From: Rhizobium aethiopicum
GTDB lineage: Bacteria; Pseudomonadota; Alphaproteobacteria; Rhizobiales; Rhizobiaceae
NCBI RefSeq assembly: GCF_900094625.1
Contig: NZ_FMAJ01000016.1
Coordinates: 22,013 to 86,012 of the forward strand
Direction of reading: 5' to 3'
DNA: 64,000 nt
In this document: positions 1 to 8,020 of the stretch, in pieces
How positions within the stretch are numbered: position 1 is the first letter of the stretch
Layout: each line of letters starts with the position of its first letter
Notes under the pieces: generated by a model
Databases searched by the model: none
What the model was told of the DNA's origin: nothing
Seen by the model: the letters and a program-made list of their open reading frames with translations, nothing else
Position numbers and translations under genes: made by a program

Positions 1-155
1 TCTTTCCGTCAGGTTGGTCTTGAACAACCCGACCCTAGCGGAAAACACTGATGGCCGCCCGCAAAGCCGATCACCCGCTACAGCGCAGCGAGAAGCGCGC
101 GGGCACTCGGCTTTACTCCCTCCCGTCAGCTACACCAGGTGCTGGGACACGATCC
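1..155 (-). mobile_element. End of IS256-family (mutator) element
   Basis: This stretch is the reverse complement, at roughly 90% identity, of the start of the IS256-family element at 56737 onward. It has the same terminal GGATCGTGTCCCAG (here read inward from 155) and the same leader up to just before the transposase start codon. The transposase itself would lie to the left of the window on the minus strand. Only the terminal repeat and leader are visible, so completeness cannot be judged. Confidence 0.75.
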
Positions 156-167
156 GCGTGCCGGTTG

Positions 168-245
168 CTCACACCGCGCCACTTGGCGTATTCAAAACCG
201 CCGAGGCTCTAATCGCCGCTGGATGAAAGTTCAGTGGCAGGTCAC
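168..245 (+). repeat. 78-bp dispersed repeat, copy A
   Basis: This segment matches 38829-38906 with two mismatches. Both copies sit just beyond an insertion-sequence end (IS256-type here, IS21-type at 38826), and the flanking sequences differ. It may be the residue of another mobile element; its identity is unknown. Confidence 0.8.
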
Positions 246-1247
246 GCAGGCTCAAGACCCTCAAGGGCCTCACACTACGAGTTCGTCTGCAAGACATAGA
301 CTTCGCAGCCTGAACGTTTCACCCTCGATCCGCTCCATGAAAATGCCGGGACTGAACAACGACGGCTGAGTGCAGGCATCAAGACTTAAGTCTGTCGTAA
401 AGCAGACAAAGCGAATACAAACGTGGTGCGAACTGTCGGCTATTGGCTGACACGAAGATGCAGAACCCTCGACGTGCTGGAGGTGCCCCAGGCACCTGCT
501 ATCATCGCAGGTTGGGGCCAAGGCTGGCCTGCTCTGATCCCCGGTAGTGGGCGGGGTACACCCTGCCGATTTCAATTAAGCTACGCCTTTTTTCCCGGCT
601 GATCTCGTCCACCGTTCAAAGGCCCCACCGCCACGTCAGCAGCGTTTAGGCGAATATACGCTCCAGCATCTCTCTTAACTGCAGCGCTTCGCCGCCATCT
701 GAGGTTTCGCGACCGCACGCGCTTGCCATGGCAGGTCCCGCAATCCGTCGCCCAAAGCCGTTATGGATGCAATACGAAATTTCCCGGCAATCTGGACATC
801 TGCCGCGTGAGACCTGGAATGCAATATTCGAGTTCTGGTGCCTATTCAGCTCGCATTCGTGCTGCATGTCCGAGTGGCACGTCCCTTGCTTCACTTCATG
901 CTACTGATTCACCGCAGAGAGCGAGGATGAACTGACGTAAACTCTATTTCTATCGCCCCAGTCGCTTTGTCGGAGATGGGTCACGAGCCGCATCGACGGG
1001 GCAGGAAGGCCTCAGATCGGGATTTAGCCCCAACGAAGCTGAAACCAGGGAGGCGCTCGCGCCGTGCTGGCCTTCGCGCCAAGGGCCGGCGAATTCTCCT
1101 GCGATATCGTGGCGCGGATGCACTCTGAGCCTCGAGAGGTAAGTGCTACCCTGCTCGTCAACGAGACGCCAATGAGCGTGCGGCGTCACAGAAACATATG
1201 GGACGGATTTTTTCCACGGTAAACGTCCGTACTTTCGAAAGCTGGCA
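246..1247. other. 1-kb stretch without a recognisable complete gene
   Basis: No convincing gene is seen. Short open frames on both strands lack family signatures. One plus-strand frame, open from 1043 to a stop at 1220-1222, has plausible composition and ends just before the phosphoribosyltransferase gene; it could be the eroded 3' end of an upstream gene of the same cluster, but I do not recognise it. A sigma-54 promoter motif at 875-890 lies in this stretch. Confidence 0.5.
875..890 (+). promoter_or_regulatory. Sigma-54 (RpoN) -24/-12 promoter motif
   Basis: TGGCACGTCCCTTGCT matches the full RpoN consensus TGGCACRNNNNTTGCW, with the -24 GG and -12 GC exactly 12 bases apart. Transcription would start near 901 and run toward the gene at 1248. 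I saw no TGT-N10-ACA NifA site in the preceding 170 bases, so the enhancer-binding protein is unknown. Confidence 0.65.
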
Positions 1248-2381
1248 ATGGTGAATCCTTCAACATACTCTGCGCAACTCGCCGACGGCACTATCTCGGT
1301 TCACGTGGATCGAAGCCTTGTACCCCCCATCGAGATGTTCGGCTTCGGGCAGCGAATCAACCCGAACCGCTCGTTTCTGTTTGTTTCCAAGGTTCTTGGT
1401 CGATTCCTGCCGATCCGCCCTTCGGTCATGGGAAATGCATTCGACCTCCTTGCACGTCAGATTCCTGCCGATATTCCTGGTCCGGTTTTGTTCATCGGAA
1501 TAGCCGAAGCGGGCATTGGCCTTGGTGCGGGTGTCCATCGGCGGTTCCGCGAACTCACTGGTCGCGGCGATGCAATATATATCTGCTCCACTCGCCATGA
1601 TCTTAAACTGCCGCTGCTGTGCGAATTTGAGGAAGAGCATAGCCATGCCCCGCGGCACCTCCTGCACGAACCATGCGAGGCAAGGCTCCGCGACTTGGTT
1701 CATGGTGCGACCGGCTTGGTACTCGTTGACGATGAGGCTTCGACAGGTAAGACATTTGCCAACATCTTCGCTGCCCTTCCCGCAAAAATTCGTTTGAAGC
1801 TGAAGCACACAGTCCTACTTACGCTTACCGACTGGTCAGAAGGCGCTGCCCGCGCGGAGATCACGGGAACAGTCAGTGAGGCTACTATCGTTTCCGGACG
1901 GTACAGTTGGACTCCGCGTGGGGATTTCACGGCAGCTACTCCGCAGGTCCCTTACTGTGACCGTCCTAAGCGGCCCGAGGTCTGTCCCGACGTCGCTCGA
2001 GACTGGGCGCGTCTCGGCGTCGTCGATCACTTGCAGGGTCTCAATGCAAACGCTGCCGATGACGGGATTACCCTCGTACTCGGAACGGGCGAACACGTGT
2101 GGCAGCCCTTCCTGCTTGCGGAGCGCTTGGAAAAGGAGGGCGCTGAGGTTTTCTATTCATCCGTGACGCGTTCCCCCCTGTCGAAAGGCCACGCGATCGG
2201 TTCAGTACTTTCGTTCTCCGACAACTACGGCGGAACGGTTCCACATTACCTCTACAACGTCGATCCAGCGCTGTACTCGAAAATTATACTCTGCTCGGAG
2301 ACAGGCCCGGAAAATGTCTGTGCCAGCCTGATGTCCGCACTGGGCGATCCCATTGTCCTTTCAGACGTAGAAGGTGAATGA
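1248..2381 (+). CDS. Phosphoribosyltransferase with C-terminal TRSP domain (Ter-associated)
   Basis: 377 aa, cytosolic. The N-terminal half is a type-I phosphoribosyltransferase fold with the PRPP loop LVLVDDEASTGKT near residues 157-169. The C-terminal third carries the LSFSDNYGGTVPHYLYN signature of the TRSP domain. This architecture is known from the biosynthetic module linked to tellurite-resistance (Ter) stress systems, which is predicted to make a nucleoside-like metabolite; the chemistry is not proven. It is followed after 114 bp by the StiP gene and then a HAD gene, the usual neighbours. The ATG at 1248 is the first in frame that gives the family N-terminus. No ter genes are present in the window. 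Confidence 0.85.
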   Translation: MVNPSTYSAQLADGTISVHVDRSLVPPIEMFGFGQRINPNRSFLFVSKVLGRFLPIRPSVMGNAFDLLARQIPADIPGPVLFIGIAEAGIGLGAGVHRRFRELTGRGDAIYICSTRHDLKLPLLCEFEEEHSHAPRHLLHEPCEARLRDLVHGATGLVLVDDEASTGKTFANIFAALPAKIRLKLKHTVLLTLTDWSEGAARAEITGTVSEATIVSGRYSWTPRGDFTAATPQVPYCDRPKRPEVCPDVARDWARLGVVDHLQGLNANAADDGITLVLGTGEHVWQPFLLAERLEKEGAEVFYSSVTRSPLSKGHAIGSVLSFSDNYGGTVPHYLYNVDPALYSKIILCSETGPENVCASLMSALGDPIVLSDVEGE

Positions 2382-2495
2382 AGCCGCCTTAGGCCATGCG
2401 GTCTGCCGCTTCGAAATCGGCTCACTCGATCGGACATTTCCGCCAGTCCACAGCGACACAACACTGCTGTCGCGTTATCTAAGGACATCACTCCC

Positions 2496-3596
2496 ATGGG
2501 GGATATCTATGACAGCATCGCCTCCCCTGCCACACTAGGCTCCTACGCCGAATACGACGTGACGCTCCTTCTCAAGAGAGTGGATATTCAGCCTACTGAC
2601 ACGGCCACGAGGGAAGAGGCCATCCAATCCGGGCGGCGGCATTACTCGGAAATGATTTCCGCCGAGATGGCCCCGACCCGCGAATACATGGACCTGTTTG
2701 CTAAGGCCATGGCCACTGGTGGCCCGCGCATGGGCGCCGAGACGGCACGCCTCGCCCTCGCGATCGTGCAGTCGGTCGAGGGTCCTATTACCCTTGTCAG
2801 TTTGGTCCGCGCCGGCGTGCCCTTCGGCATCCTTCTCAAGAGGGCCATCGCCTTACTCGGCCGGGACGTCGGACACTACGGGTTGTCGATCATTCGCGAC
2901 AAGGGCGTTGACGACGAGGCTATGCGCCACATTCTTGCCAGGCGTCCTGTCGAGAGCATCGTCTTCGTAGATAGCTGGACGGGCAAAGGAGCAATTGCGA
3001 ACCAACTCGAAAAGAGCTTCAAGGACTACTCAGACCGGCCTGCGCGGCTAGTTGTATTGGCCGACCCCTGCGGCTGCGCATGGCTCGCCGCATCGGGCGA
3101 CGACTGGCTTATTCCCTCCGGAATGCTAGGATGCACCGTATCCGGGCTTATCAGCCGCTCGATCCTCAACGCTGCCCTCGTCGGTCCCGGTGACTTCCAC
3201 GCCTGCGTCCAGTGGGATAATCTCGCGCAACACGATATTTCCCGATCATTCGTGGATGGTATGTGGAATGATGTCTCCACTGTGATTGCAACCGAAATCC
3301 CGAGCGTCTGGAGTATCGAGACCCGCCGGGCGCATCGCGATGCCGCCGCCGCTGCCGTCGCCTGGGTGATGGGGGAGGACGCCGTAACAAACATCAACCG
3401 AGTAAAGCCGGGCATTGCGGAGGCGACCAGGGCCATCCTGCGACGTGTGCCGGAAAAGGTGTACGTCTCGTCGCCAACCGATCCAGAACTCGCGGCCCTC
3501 ATGTACCTGATCGACAACAAAGGCGTCCCGTATGTCGTCTCCCCTAGAAAGATCGCCCCCTACCGCGCCGTCACGCTGATCCGGCACGTCTCCTAA
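2496..3596 (+). CDS. StiP-type protein: PRTase-like domain plus PELOTA RNA-binding domain
   Basis: 366 aa, cytosolic. The N-terminal region matches the StiP family (named a cysteine protease, but carrying a phosphoribosyltransferase-like core): SYAEYDVTLLLK near the start and the PRPP-like loop FVDSWTGKGAI around residues 156-166. The C-terminal part from about residue 270 resembles the PELOTA RNA-binding domain. In Ter-associated loci this gene accompanies the TRSP phosphoribosyltransferase, as here. Both are thought to act in making or attaching a modified nucleoside, which is inference from comparative genomics. The 114-bp upstream spacer shows no separate promoter I can defend, so co-transcription with 1248-2381 is likely. 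Confidence 0.85.
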   Translation: MGDIYDSIASPATLGSYAEYDVTLLLKRVDIQPTDTATREEAIQSGRRHYSEMISAEMAPTREYMDLFAKAMATGGPRMGAETARLALAIVQSVEGPITLVSLVRAGVPFGILLKRAIALLGRDVGHYGLSIIRDKGVDDEAMRHILARRPVESIVFVDSWTGKGAIANQLEKSFKDYSDRPARLVVLADPCGCAWLAASGDDWLIPSGMLGCTVSGLISRSILNAALVGPGDFHACVQWDNLAQHDISRSFVDGMWNDVSTVIATEIPSVWSIETRRAHRDAAAAAVAWVMGEDAVTNINRVKPGIAEATRAILRRVPEKVYVSSPTDPELAALMYLIDNKGVPYVVSPRKIAPYRAVTLIRHVS

Positions 3597-3754
3597 TCTC
3601 CACGTATGTCTACTTACGAGCTCGGCGCGCAGGTCAAGGAAACTGAGATGTGACAAATTCCGTATCGTAAAATTCATTGCCAATGGAAAATCCGCGAAAA
3701 CTCACATCTGGCAATCGATCAGATATTTAACCAGTCGCATTTTGGAGTACGCAT

Positions 3755-4504
3755 ATGAAGCCCATTGCTCTGGTGGACCTTGACGACACCTTGTTTCAAA
3801 CCAAGAAAAAGATACCGGAGATTGCGGAAGCCGATCTGGTATTGGCGTCCAAATCCATTAATGGAAGCAACTCCTATATGACGAAGATTCAAGCTGCCTT
3901 TGTCGAGTGGCTGCTCGTCTCCACGGAGGCCATCCCGGTTACGGCGCGCGGCTCTGAGGCTCTTTCGCGCGTTACGATCGCGTTTGAAAGCTACTCAATC
4001 GTATCGAACGGTGCCGTCATCCTCAAAAAGGACGGCAAGCCTGACGCCGAATGGCATGAGGTCGTCGCAAGGGAGCTCCGGCCGCTTGCCGGCTTTTTCG
4101 ATAAGCTCCTCGATGAGGGCAGGACCAAGGCGAGGGAACTTGGCGTCCACATCCGGTGCTGGTCGGTGATGGAAGCTGATCTCGCGACATATGTTGTCTT
4201 CAAAGAGATTGACGGAGACGGCTCACGCCTTGAAGAGATTGTGCCGATCATTCGAGAAAAACGGGGTTGGGTTCGACACCACAACGGCAATAACCTTGCG
4301 CTAGTTCCGCCTGCGATCTCAAAACGGGTGGCCTCACAATTTCTGCTCAAAAAGCTTCGGACGGAGCATCCAGGTCGCCCAGTGATCGGCTACGGTGACA
4401 GTGTGAGCGACTTCTCCTACCTGTCCCTCTGCGACTGGTGGGGTGCTCCGGGTAACTCTCAAATGACAGACCTTGTCGTTTCCGCTGTTGCGCGTGAGAG
4501 ATAG
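3755..4504 (+). CDS. HAD-superfamily hydrolase of the Ter-associated module
   Basis: 249 aa. HAD motif I is VDLDDTLF (residues 7-14) and the acidic motif IV is GYGDSVSDFSYL (about residues 212-223), so a phosphatase is expected. HAD enzymes are a standard third member of the TRSP-PRTase/StiP gene set, and the position here supports that role; the substrate is unknown. The 158-bp upstream spacer contains an 8-bp inverted repeat, AGATGTGA at 3646-3653 and TCACATCT at 3702-3709. The gene ends just before a strong terminator. Confidence 0.8.
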   Translation: MKPIALVDLDDTLFQTKKKIPEIAEADLVLASKSINGSNSYMTKIQAAFVEWLLVSTEAIPVTARGSEALSRVTIAFESYSIVSNGAVILKKDGKPDAEWHEVVARELRPLAGFFDKLLDEGRTKARELGVHIRCWSVMEADLATYVVFKEIDGDGSRLEEIVPIIREKRGWVRHHNGNNLALVPPAISKRVASQFLLKKLRTEHPGRPVIGYGDSVSDFSYLSLCDWWGAPGNSQMTDLVVSAVARER

Positions 4505-4542
4505 GTGACACGCGTACTGCGAACGCGGTGATATGTGAGGAG

Positions 4543-4576
4543 GGTGCAGGAATGATCCTGCACCTCCAGTCTTTTA
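4543..4576 (+). terminator. Rho-independent terminator after the HAD gene
   Basis: A 9-bp perfect stem GGTGCAGGA/TCCTGCACC with loop ATGA is followed by AGTCTTTT. It closes the three-gene plus-strand unit and lies against the end of the convergent gene at 4574, so it may work in both directions. Confidence 0.8.
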
Positions 4577-5146
4577 GTAGAAACTTCCTATGGGTAAAAC
4601 GCCGCGCCATATCGCGGTAAGAACCATGGCAAGCGCGGCGAGGATCGCGAGATTCCCGTCGGCTTTTACCACGAGTACGTAGAGCTTGTATTTCAGCATG
4701 ATATGTCCTTTCGATGAGCTCATTAGGAACTGCCGTCTCGACGGTTCGTGCCTTACTTGCGCAGAGCGAAATTTCGCGCCCATGATCCTCTCGGCGTCGA
4801 TCCGCCGGAAATGGTCGACGATGGGTTGATCGTCATAGACCATGGCCGCGCTCTTGACGCAGCCGAACATCATGGCCTTCAAAGACGCGACCGGGCCCTC
4901 GCCCGCAGCCGGCGCTGGAGATAGGAAAACTTGGTTGCTTGCCACACGCGTCCTGTCGATCTTATAAAAACGCAACGTTAGCCGAAGCGGGATCCATTTG
5001 GGATCCACGGCAACCAGCCGCCGGTCTCCCGCTCGAAACAGCAGCACATCGGCGCGCATGTCCGGCGTGAACCGTTTGCCGAACCAGCCAAGATCTTCGA
5101 GCACACCATCGAACGATGCCCCGTCGATTGGCGACTGTCTATCCAT
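4574..5146 (-). CDS. Hypothetical protein with C-terminal membrane segment
   Basis: 190 aa, function not recognised. Residues 1-145 look soluble and contain RADVLLFRAGDRRLVAVDP and HFRRIDAERIMGAKF; the last 30 residues form one hydrophobic segment (AILAALAMVLTAIW) ending in a short tail, so tail-anchoring in the membrane is possible. The first ATG in the open frame is used. It converges on the Ter-associated cluster and has no obvious partner. Confidence 0.5.
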   Translation of the reverse strand: MDRQSPIDGASFDGVLEDLGWFGKRFTPDMRADVLLFRAGDRRLVAVDPKWIPLRLTLRFYKIDRTRVASNQVFLSPAPAAGEGPVASLKAMMFGCVKSAAMVYDDQPIVDHFRRIDAERIMGAKFRSAQVRHEPSRRQFLMSSSKGHIMLKYKLYVLVVKADGNLAILAALAMVLTAIWRGVLPIGSFY

Positions 5147-5257
5147 TCAAGCGGCCAGTGCGGCTGCTCGGCGTCACGCTTTCAACGCTGACGACCTCCG
5201 ATCGGCAATGCACGACCCCAGTCCCAACTTGATCTCGGGCTCTGACGGCCCATCGCC

Positions 5258-5424
5258 CCGAAATAGAAAAGCCTGCCGCGGGAGGAGGTGCGGCAGGCTT
5301 TCCTAAAAGAACCGAACGGCGACCTGGGAGGAGGAGTGCCGCTGTTCCCACAGACGTCCCTTTGGGAGGAGGAGTGGGCCGTCTAAACTTCGAAGCGTTG
5401 CGGGAGGAAGCATCGCTTCGATGA
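5258..5424 (-). ncRNA. Small RNA with four anti-Shine-Dalgarno hairpin loops (alpha-r14/NfeR1-like)
   Basis: Read on the minus strand, four successive hairpins each expose CCTCC in the loop: the complements of the motif lie at 5402-5407, 5364-5372, 5326-5334 and 5280-5288. The first stem is CGAAGCG/CGCTTCG. The last is an 11-bp stem AAGCCTGCCGC/GCGGCAGGCTT followed by TTC, a good terminator at 5269-5302. Repeated CCUCCUCCC loops are the hallmark of the rhizobial alpha-r14 (NfeR1) and 'cuckoo' sRNAs, which pair with ribosome-binding sites. Family assignment rests on this pattern; the 5' end is approximate. Confidence 0.75.
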
Positions 5425-5703
5425 AAATAGCAATACTCGGGCCAGCGCCATGAAGCCAGCGTCTATGTTGCACTGCAGCTATGCACCCGCCGCAACAATC
5501 GGCAGGACATCGAGCATTCCTACCCCTGATTTTGTCGGCGGCTCTGCCGCTGTTACAGAGTGGAACCGCTACAACGTCAATTTCGATATCGAAAGCCCCA
5601 AGAAGGCCGTGACAGTTCGCGGCGGCCCTGCCGTCATGGAAAGTAGCGCCGCTGGAGACGGTGGCCGGCAGCTAAGCTGGATCGGTGCGGTTCGCGACAG
5701 TCA

Positions 5704-6195
5704 TTAGGGGACACCCGGTGACAGACAGTATGAAGTGGCAGTCGCTCCCAGAAGCGCAAGATGTTCTGCGGGTATGTTTTCACCGTTAAGACCCGGCTGT
5801 ACAATCCCGATCCGGTACTCGATGAACTTGCGTCGGGCAGCCTTTCGAAGCGTGGCCAAGTCATTCAGGCTGCCTCGAATGAAACGGGCCCGGCCCTTAA
5901 GATGTGATGTTTCTCTCACGGTCAGGTGGTTGATGAGGTTCTTCAAGCTCCATGTCCCCTTCACCCCCTTCTGTGCTTGACCGCAAACGAGGTAAAGATC
6001 GTCCGCCCGGCGCCCCATTACTGCCTGCGAGTATTTCAGATGCCAGAGAAGTACGGTGACGGTATCGTCCGTCTCCTCGATCGCCACGACGTCCGCGCTC
6101 TCCCAGGTGTCATCGTCATCTCTTCCGGGAGAGTGGGCAGACAATCCTCGCAATGGGCGTTCCGCTGATCGCACCTCCTTTGGTTTTCTGACCAC
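5704..6195 (-). pseudogene. C-terminal fragment of a large plasmid-type DEAD/DEAH helicase
   Basis: The frame encodes VVAIEETDDTVTVLLWHLKY, then ADDLYLVCGQAQKGVKG and EYRIGIVQPGL, which I recognise as the C-terminal region of roughly 1000-aa helicase-like proteins common on rhizobial and actinobacterial mobile DNA. No helicase motifs precede it: the region upstream (above 6195) has none. The C-terminus ends abruptly too. It is therefore a remnant, not a functional gene. Confidence 0.5.
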
Positions 6196-6301
6196 TTTAC
6201 CGCCCGAAGCGTGACCTCTCGCTTTTGAGGCAAGTGTCCGAGCGTAAAGCGAAGCTATTGAATCTTGTAAAGAATTCGGTTGCGCAGCGGGCGGATTCCC
6301 G

Positions 6302-6467
6302 CTATCTTTTTCGATAGGGCAGTACGCGCTGCCCTGGGGTGTGGAAACCCCTACACGTGGTTGATGCCGGCCGTAACGGCATCACACTCCTTGACCTTCG
6401 GTCGAGGAGCCTGTGGCGTATGTCCAGGTTCCTCGGAACTAAAGGCCACAGGACCGTCGTGTACGGT
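6302..6467 (+). ncRNA. Run of consecutive hairpins upstream of XRE gene; candidate structured RNA
   Basis: At least six near-contiguous perfect or near-perfect stems occur in 166 nt: CTATC/GATAG (6302-6317), AGGGCAG/CTGCCCT (6316-6335), GGGGT/ACCCC (6336-6351), TGATGCCG/CGGCATCA (6362-6384), CTCCTTGACC/GGTCGAGGAG with loop TTC (6387-6409), and CCTGTGGC/GCCACAGG (6410-6452) enclosing GTTC/GAAC. ACCGT/ACGGT follows (6453-6467). No T-tract ends the run. It lies 80 bp before the regulator start codon, so it may be a leader RNA or an independent transcript. I do not recognise the family. Confidence 0.45.
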
Positions 6468-6546
6468 TTCCAACTCCCCGATCAGTGGGTTTAGCGAGTT
6501 TTCAGCGGGGGCGCACCGCGTGAAACTCTCCATCGGGGTGTCCACC

Positions 6547-7044
6547 ATGAAGCGCTATGCAGCAGCACAGGTCCGGACTTCGAGGCCTGCGCAAGCCGAA
6601 CAGTCGAATTTAGCGCGCGAGTTGGTGCATCCAGTTGATCGGCATGTCGGACAGCAAATCCGTATCCGCCGAATGCAGTCGAATGTATCCCTAGGGGATC
6701 TCGGCGCCGGCATCGGGGTCAGTTTGCAGCAGGTACAAAAATATGAAAGCGGTAAGAACCGCGTCAGCGCTTCGATGCTCTACGAGCTTGCCAATTGCCT
6801 CAAGATCCCTGTTTCGAGGTTTTTCGAAGGTCTTCCAGATCCCGAAACCACTCAGGGCCAGCAAATCATAACAGAGATCGATGAGAAGATTGCCTATATT
6901 TCCACGGCGGAGGGACGGCGTCTGATAGACGACGTTTTGCTCCTTTCTCCGCGTGTGCGCAGCCGGATCGTTGCCCTCGTCAGCTCGATTGTCGATGAAG
7001 AGATGGAAGAACAGAAGCCGGTTGGTTCATCTGCTGGTTCTTAG
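6547..7044 (+). CDS. XRE-family transcriptional regulator (PraR-like)
   Basis: 165 aa from the ATG at 6547. The helix-turn-helix spans about residues 40-95 (VGQQIRIRRMQSNVSLGDLG, then VSLQQVQKYESGKNRVSAS), the layout seen in rhizobial PraR and related regulators that begin with HPVDRHVG. The frame stays open upstream to 6280, but those codons run through the hairpin array and show no family similarity, so the internal start is preferred. Its place at the edge of the secretion locus makes it a candidate local regulator; no target site can be defined from the sequence. Confidence 0.8.
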   Translation: MKRYAAAQVRTSRPAQAEQSNLARELVHPVDRHVGQQIRIRRMQSNVSLGDLGAGIGVSLQQVQKYESGKNRVSASMLYELANCLKIPVSRFFEGLPDPETTQGQQIITEIDEKIAYISTAEGRRLIDDVLLLSPRVRSRIVALVSSIVDEEMEEQKPVGSSAGS

Positions 7045-7048
7045 CTCC

Positions 7049-7462
7049 CTACCGGTCGATTTTCTCCGCTGCTTCAAGCGAAAACTCGGTGCGCAATACC
7101 GCCTTCTGTGCCCGCGAAAAATCGGCGGCGACGTGTTCTGCCCGCTCTTGCGCGGCGCGCCGGGCGGCTTTGCGCTGCGCAAGCGATAGGCTGGCATCGG
7201 CTTCATGGCTGCGCAATACGGATTGTCGCATCAGCGCGTCCTGAAGCTCGGCGGCGGAGATAACGTCGCTCTTGCGCAATGCGTCGACGACAGGATTGCC
7301 GGCGGCCCGGCTTGCCGCGATGTCGAGCGCTTCGGAGGCTTTTGCTTCCCGCTCCCGCGCGCTTTCGGCATCCGCCCGCGCCTCAGAGAGGCTGCGGGAA
7401 AGATTGTCGGCCCGCAGGCTGCGGATCTGCAGCAACTGCCTGAGAGATTTCAGCGCCTTCAT
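7049..7462 (-). CDS. SctO-like coiled-coil secretion protein
   Basis: 137 aa, almost wholly charged heptad-rich helix (SLSEARADAESAREREAKAS and onward). Length and composition fit the SctO/YscO/FliJ stalk proteins that link the ATPase to the export gate. In better-known rhizobial loci the equivalent gene (y4yJ) lies between rhcN and rhcQ; that slot is empty here because rhcN and rhcQ overlap, which supports relocation. It starts 9 bp after rhcC1 and is probably translated from the same message. Assignment is by position, size and coiled-coil character only. Confidence 0.5.
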   Translation of the reverse strand: MKALKSLRQLLQIRSLRADNLSRSLSEARADAESAREREAKASEALDIAASRAAGNPVVDALRKSDVISAAELQDALMRQSVLRSHEADASLSLAQRKAARRAAQERAEHVAADFSRAQKAVLRTEFSLEAAEKIDR

Positions 7463-7471
7463 ATCAGCCGC

Positions 7472-8020
7472 TCAGGCACCGTTGTTCGTCGTCAGGATTT
7501 CCAGCTGGCCGCCCTTGATGACCTTGATGCTGTCGGCTTGCTGCCGGCTCAGCACGTCTTCGACGGCCTTGGTGAAGACGGCGGGCCCGCGCACCAGCAC
7601 CAAGCCGCTGGCGGGATCTTCACGCAGCGCATCGTCCGGCAGCAGCGGGAACAGCGCGCGAATGGCGTTTTGCTCGGTCTTCCAGCTGCGGCCGCCGCGA
7701 TCGAGGACAACGGTGGAGACCTCCTGCTTCGGCGCGATGATGATGCGGCTGCCGTCATAGGCGACGAAGAGATTGCTGGCATCGCCAAGCTTGACGAAGG
7801 CCTTGGCTCCGCTTTCCCGCACGGACCAGTGCTCGACCTTGCCGCTCAGTGTCCCGACTGTCGTGACCGGGATGCCGGACATGAAGGACAACGTCTGGAC
7901 AACATCGCCAAGCGGCAGGGAGACGACATCCAGGCGCACCTCCCGCTCGCTGGCGCCGGCCGGTGGAGGAAAGGAGGCCAGCAGTCCGATAGCGGCCATG
8001 TAAACAAAACGCGCAAACAT
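7472..8020 (-). CDS. rhcC1: RhcC1, N-terminal part of the type III secretin (SctC)
   Basis: 182 aa with an N-terminal signal peptide (cleavage near PPAGAS). The rest corresponds to the periplasmic N0/N1 domains of SctC: LPLGDVVQTLSFMSGIPVTT early on and ASGLVLVRGPAVFTKAVEDV later. In rhizobia the secretin is encoded as two genes, rhcC1 and rhcC2; only the first is found here and no pore-forming secretin domain exists elsewhere in the window. The divergent region 8021-8274 separates it from the plus-strand nopA-like unit. Confidence 0.85.
   Translation of the reverse strand: MFARFVYMAAIGLLASFPPPAGASEREVRLDVVSLPLGDVVQTLSFMSGIPVTTVGTLSGKVEHWSVRESGAKAFVKLGDASNLFVAYDGSRIIIAPKQEVSTVVLDRGGRSWKTEQNAIRALFPLLPDDALREDPASGLVLVRGPAVFTKAVEDVLSRQQADSIKVIKGGQLEILTTNNGA

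Noticed and set aside
5450..5707. Plus-strand 85-codon frame beside the sRNA
   Set aside because: No recognisable domain, weak ribosome site, and it overlaps the likely upstream region of the minus-strand sRNA; left unannotated.
6302..6467. Hairpin array considered as CRISPR or tandem repeat
   Set aside because: The stems differ in sequence and length, with no repeat-spacer periodicity.
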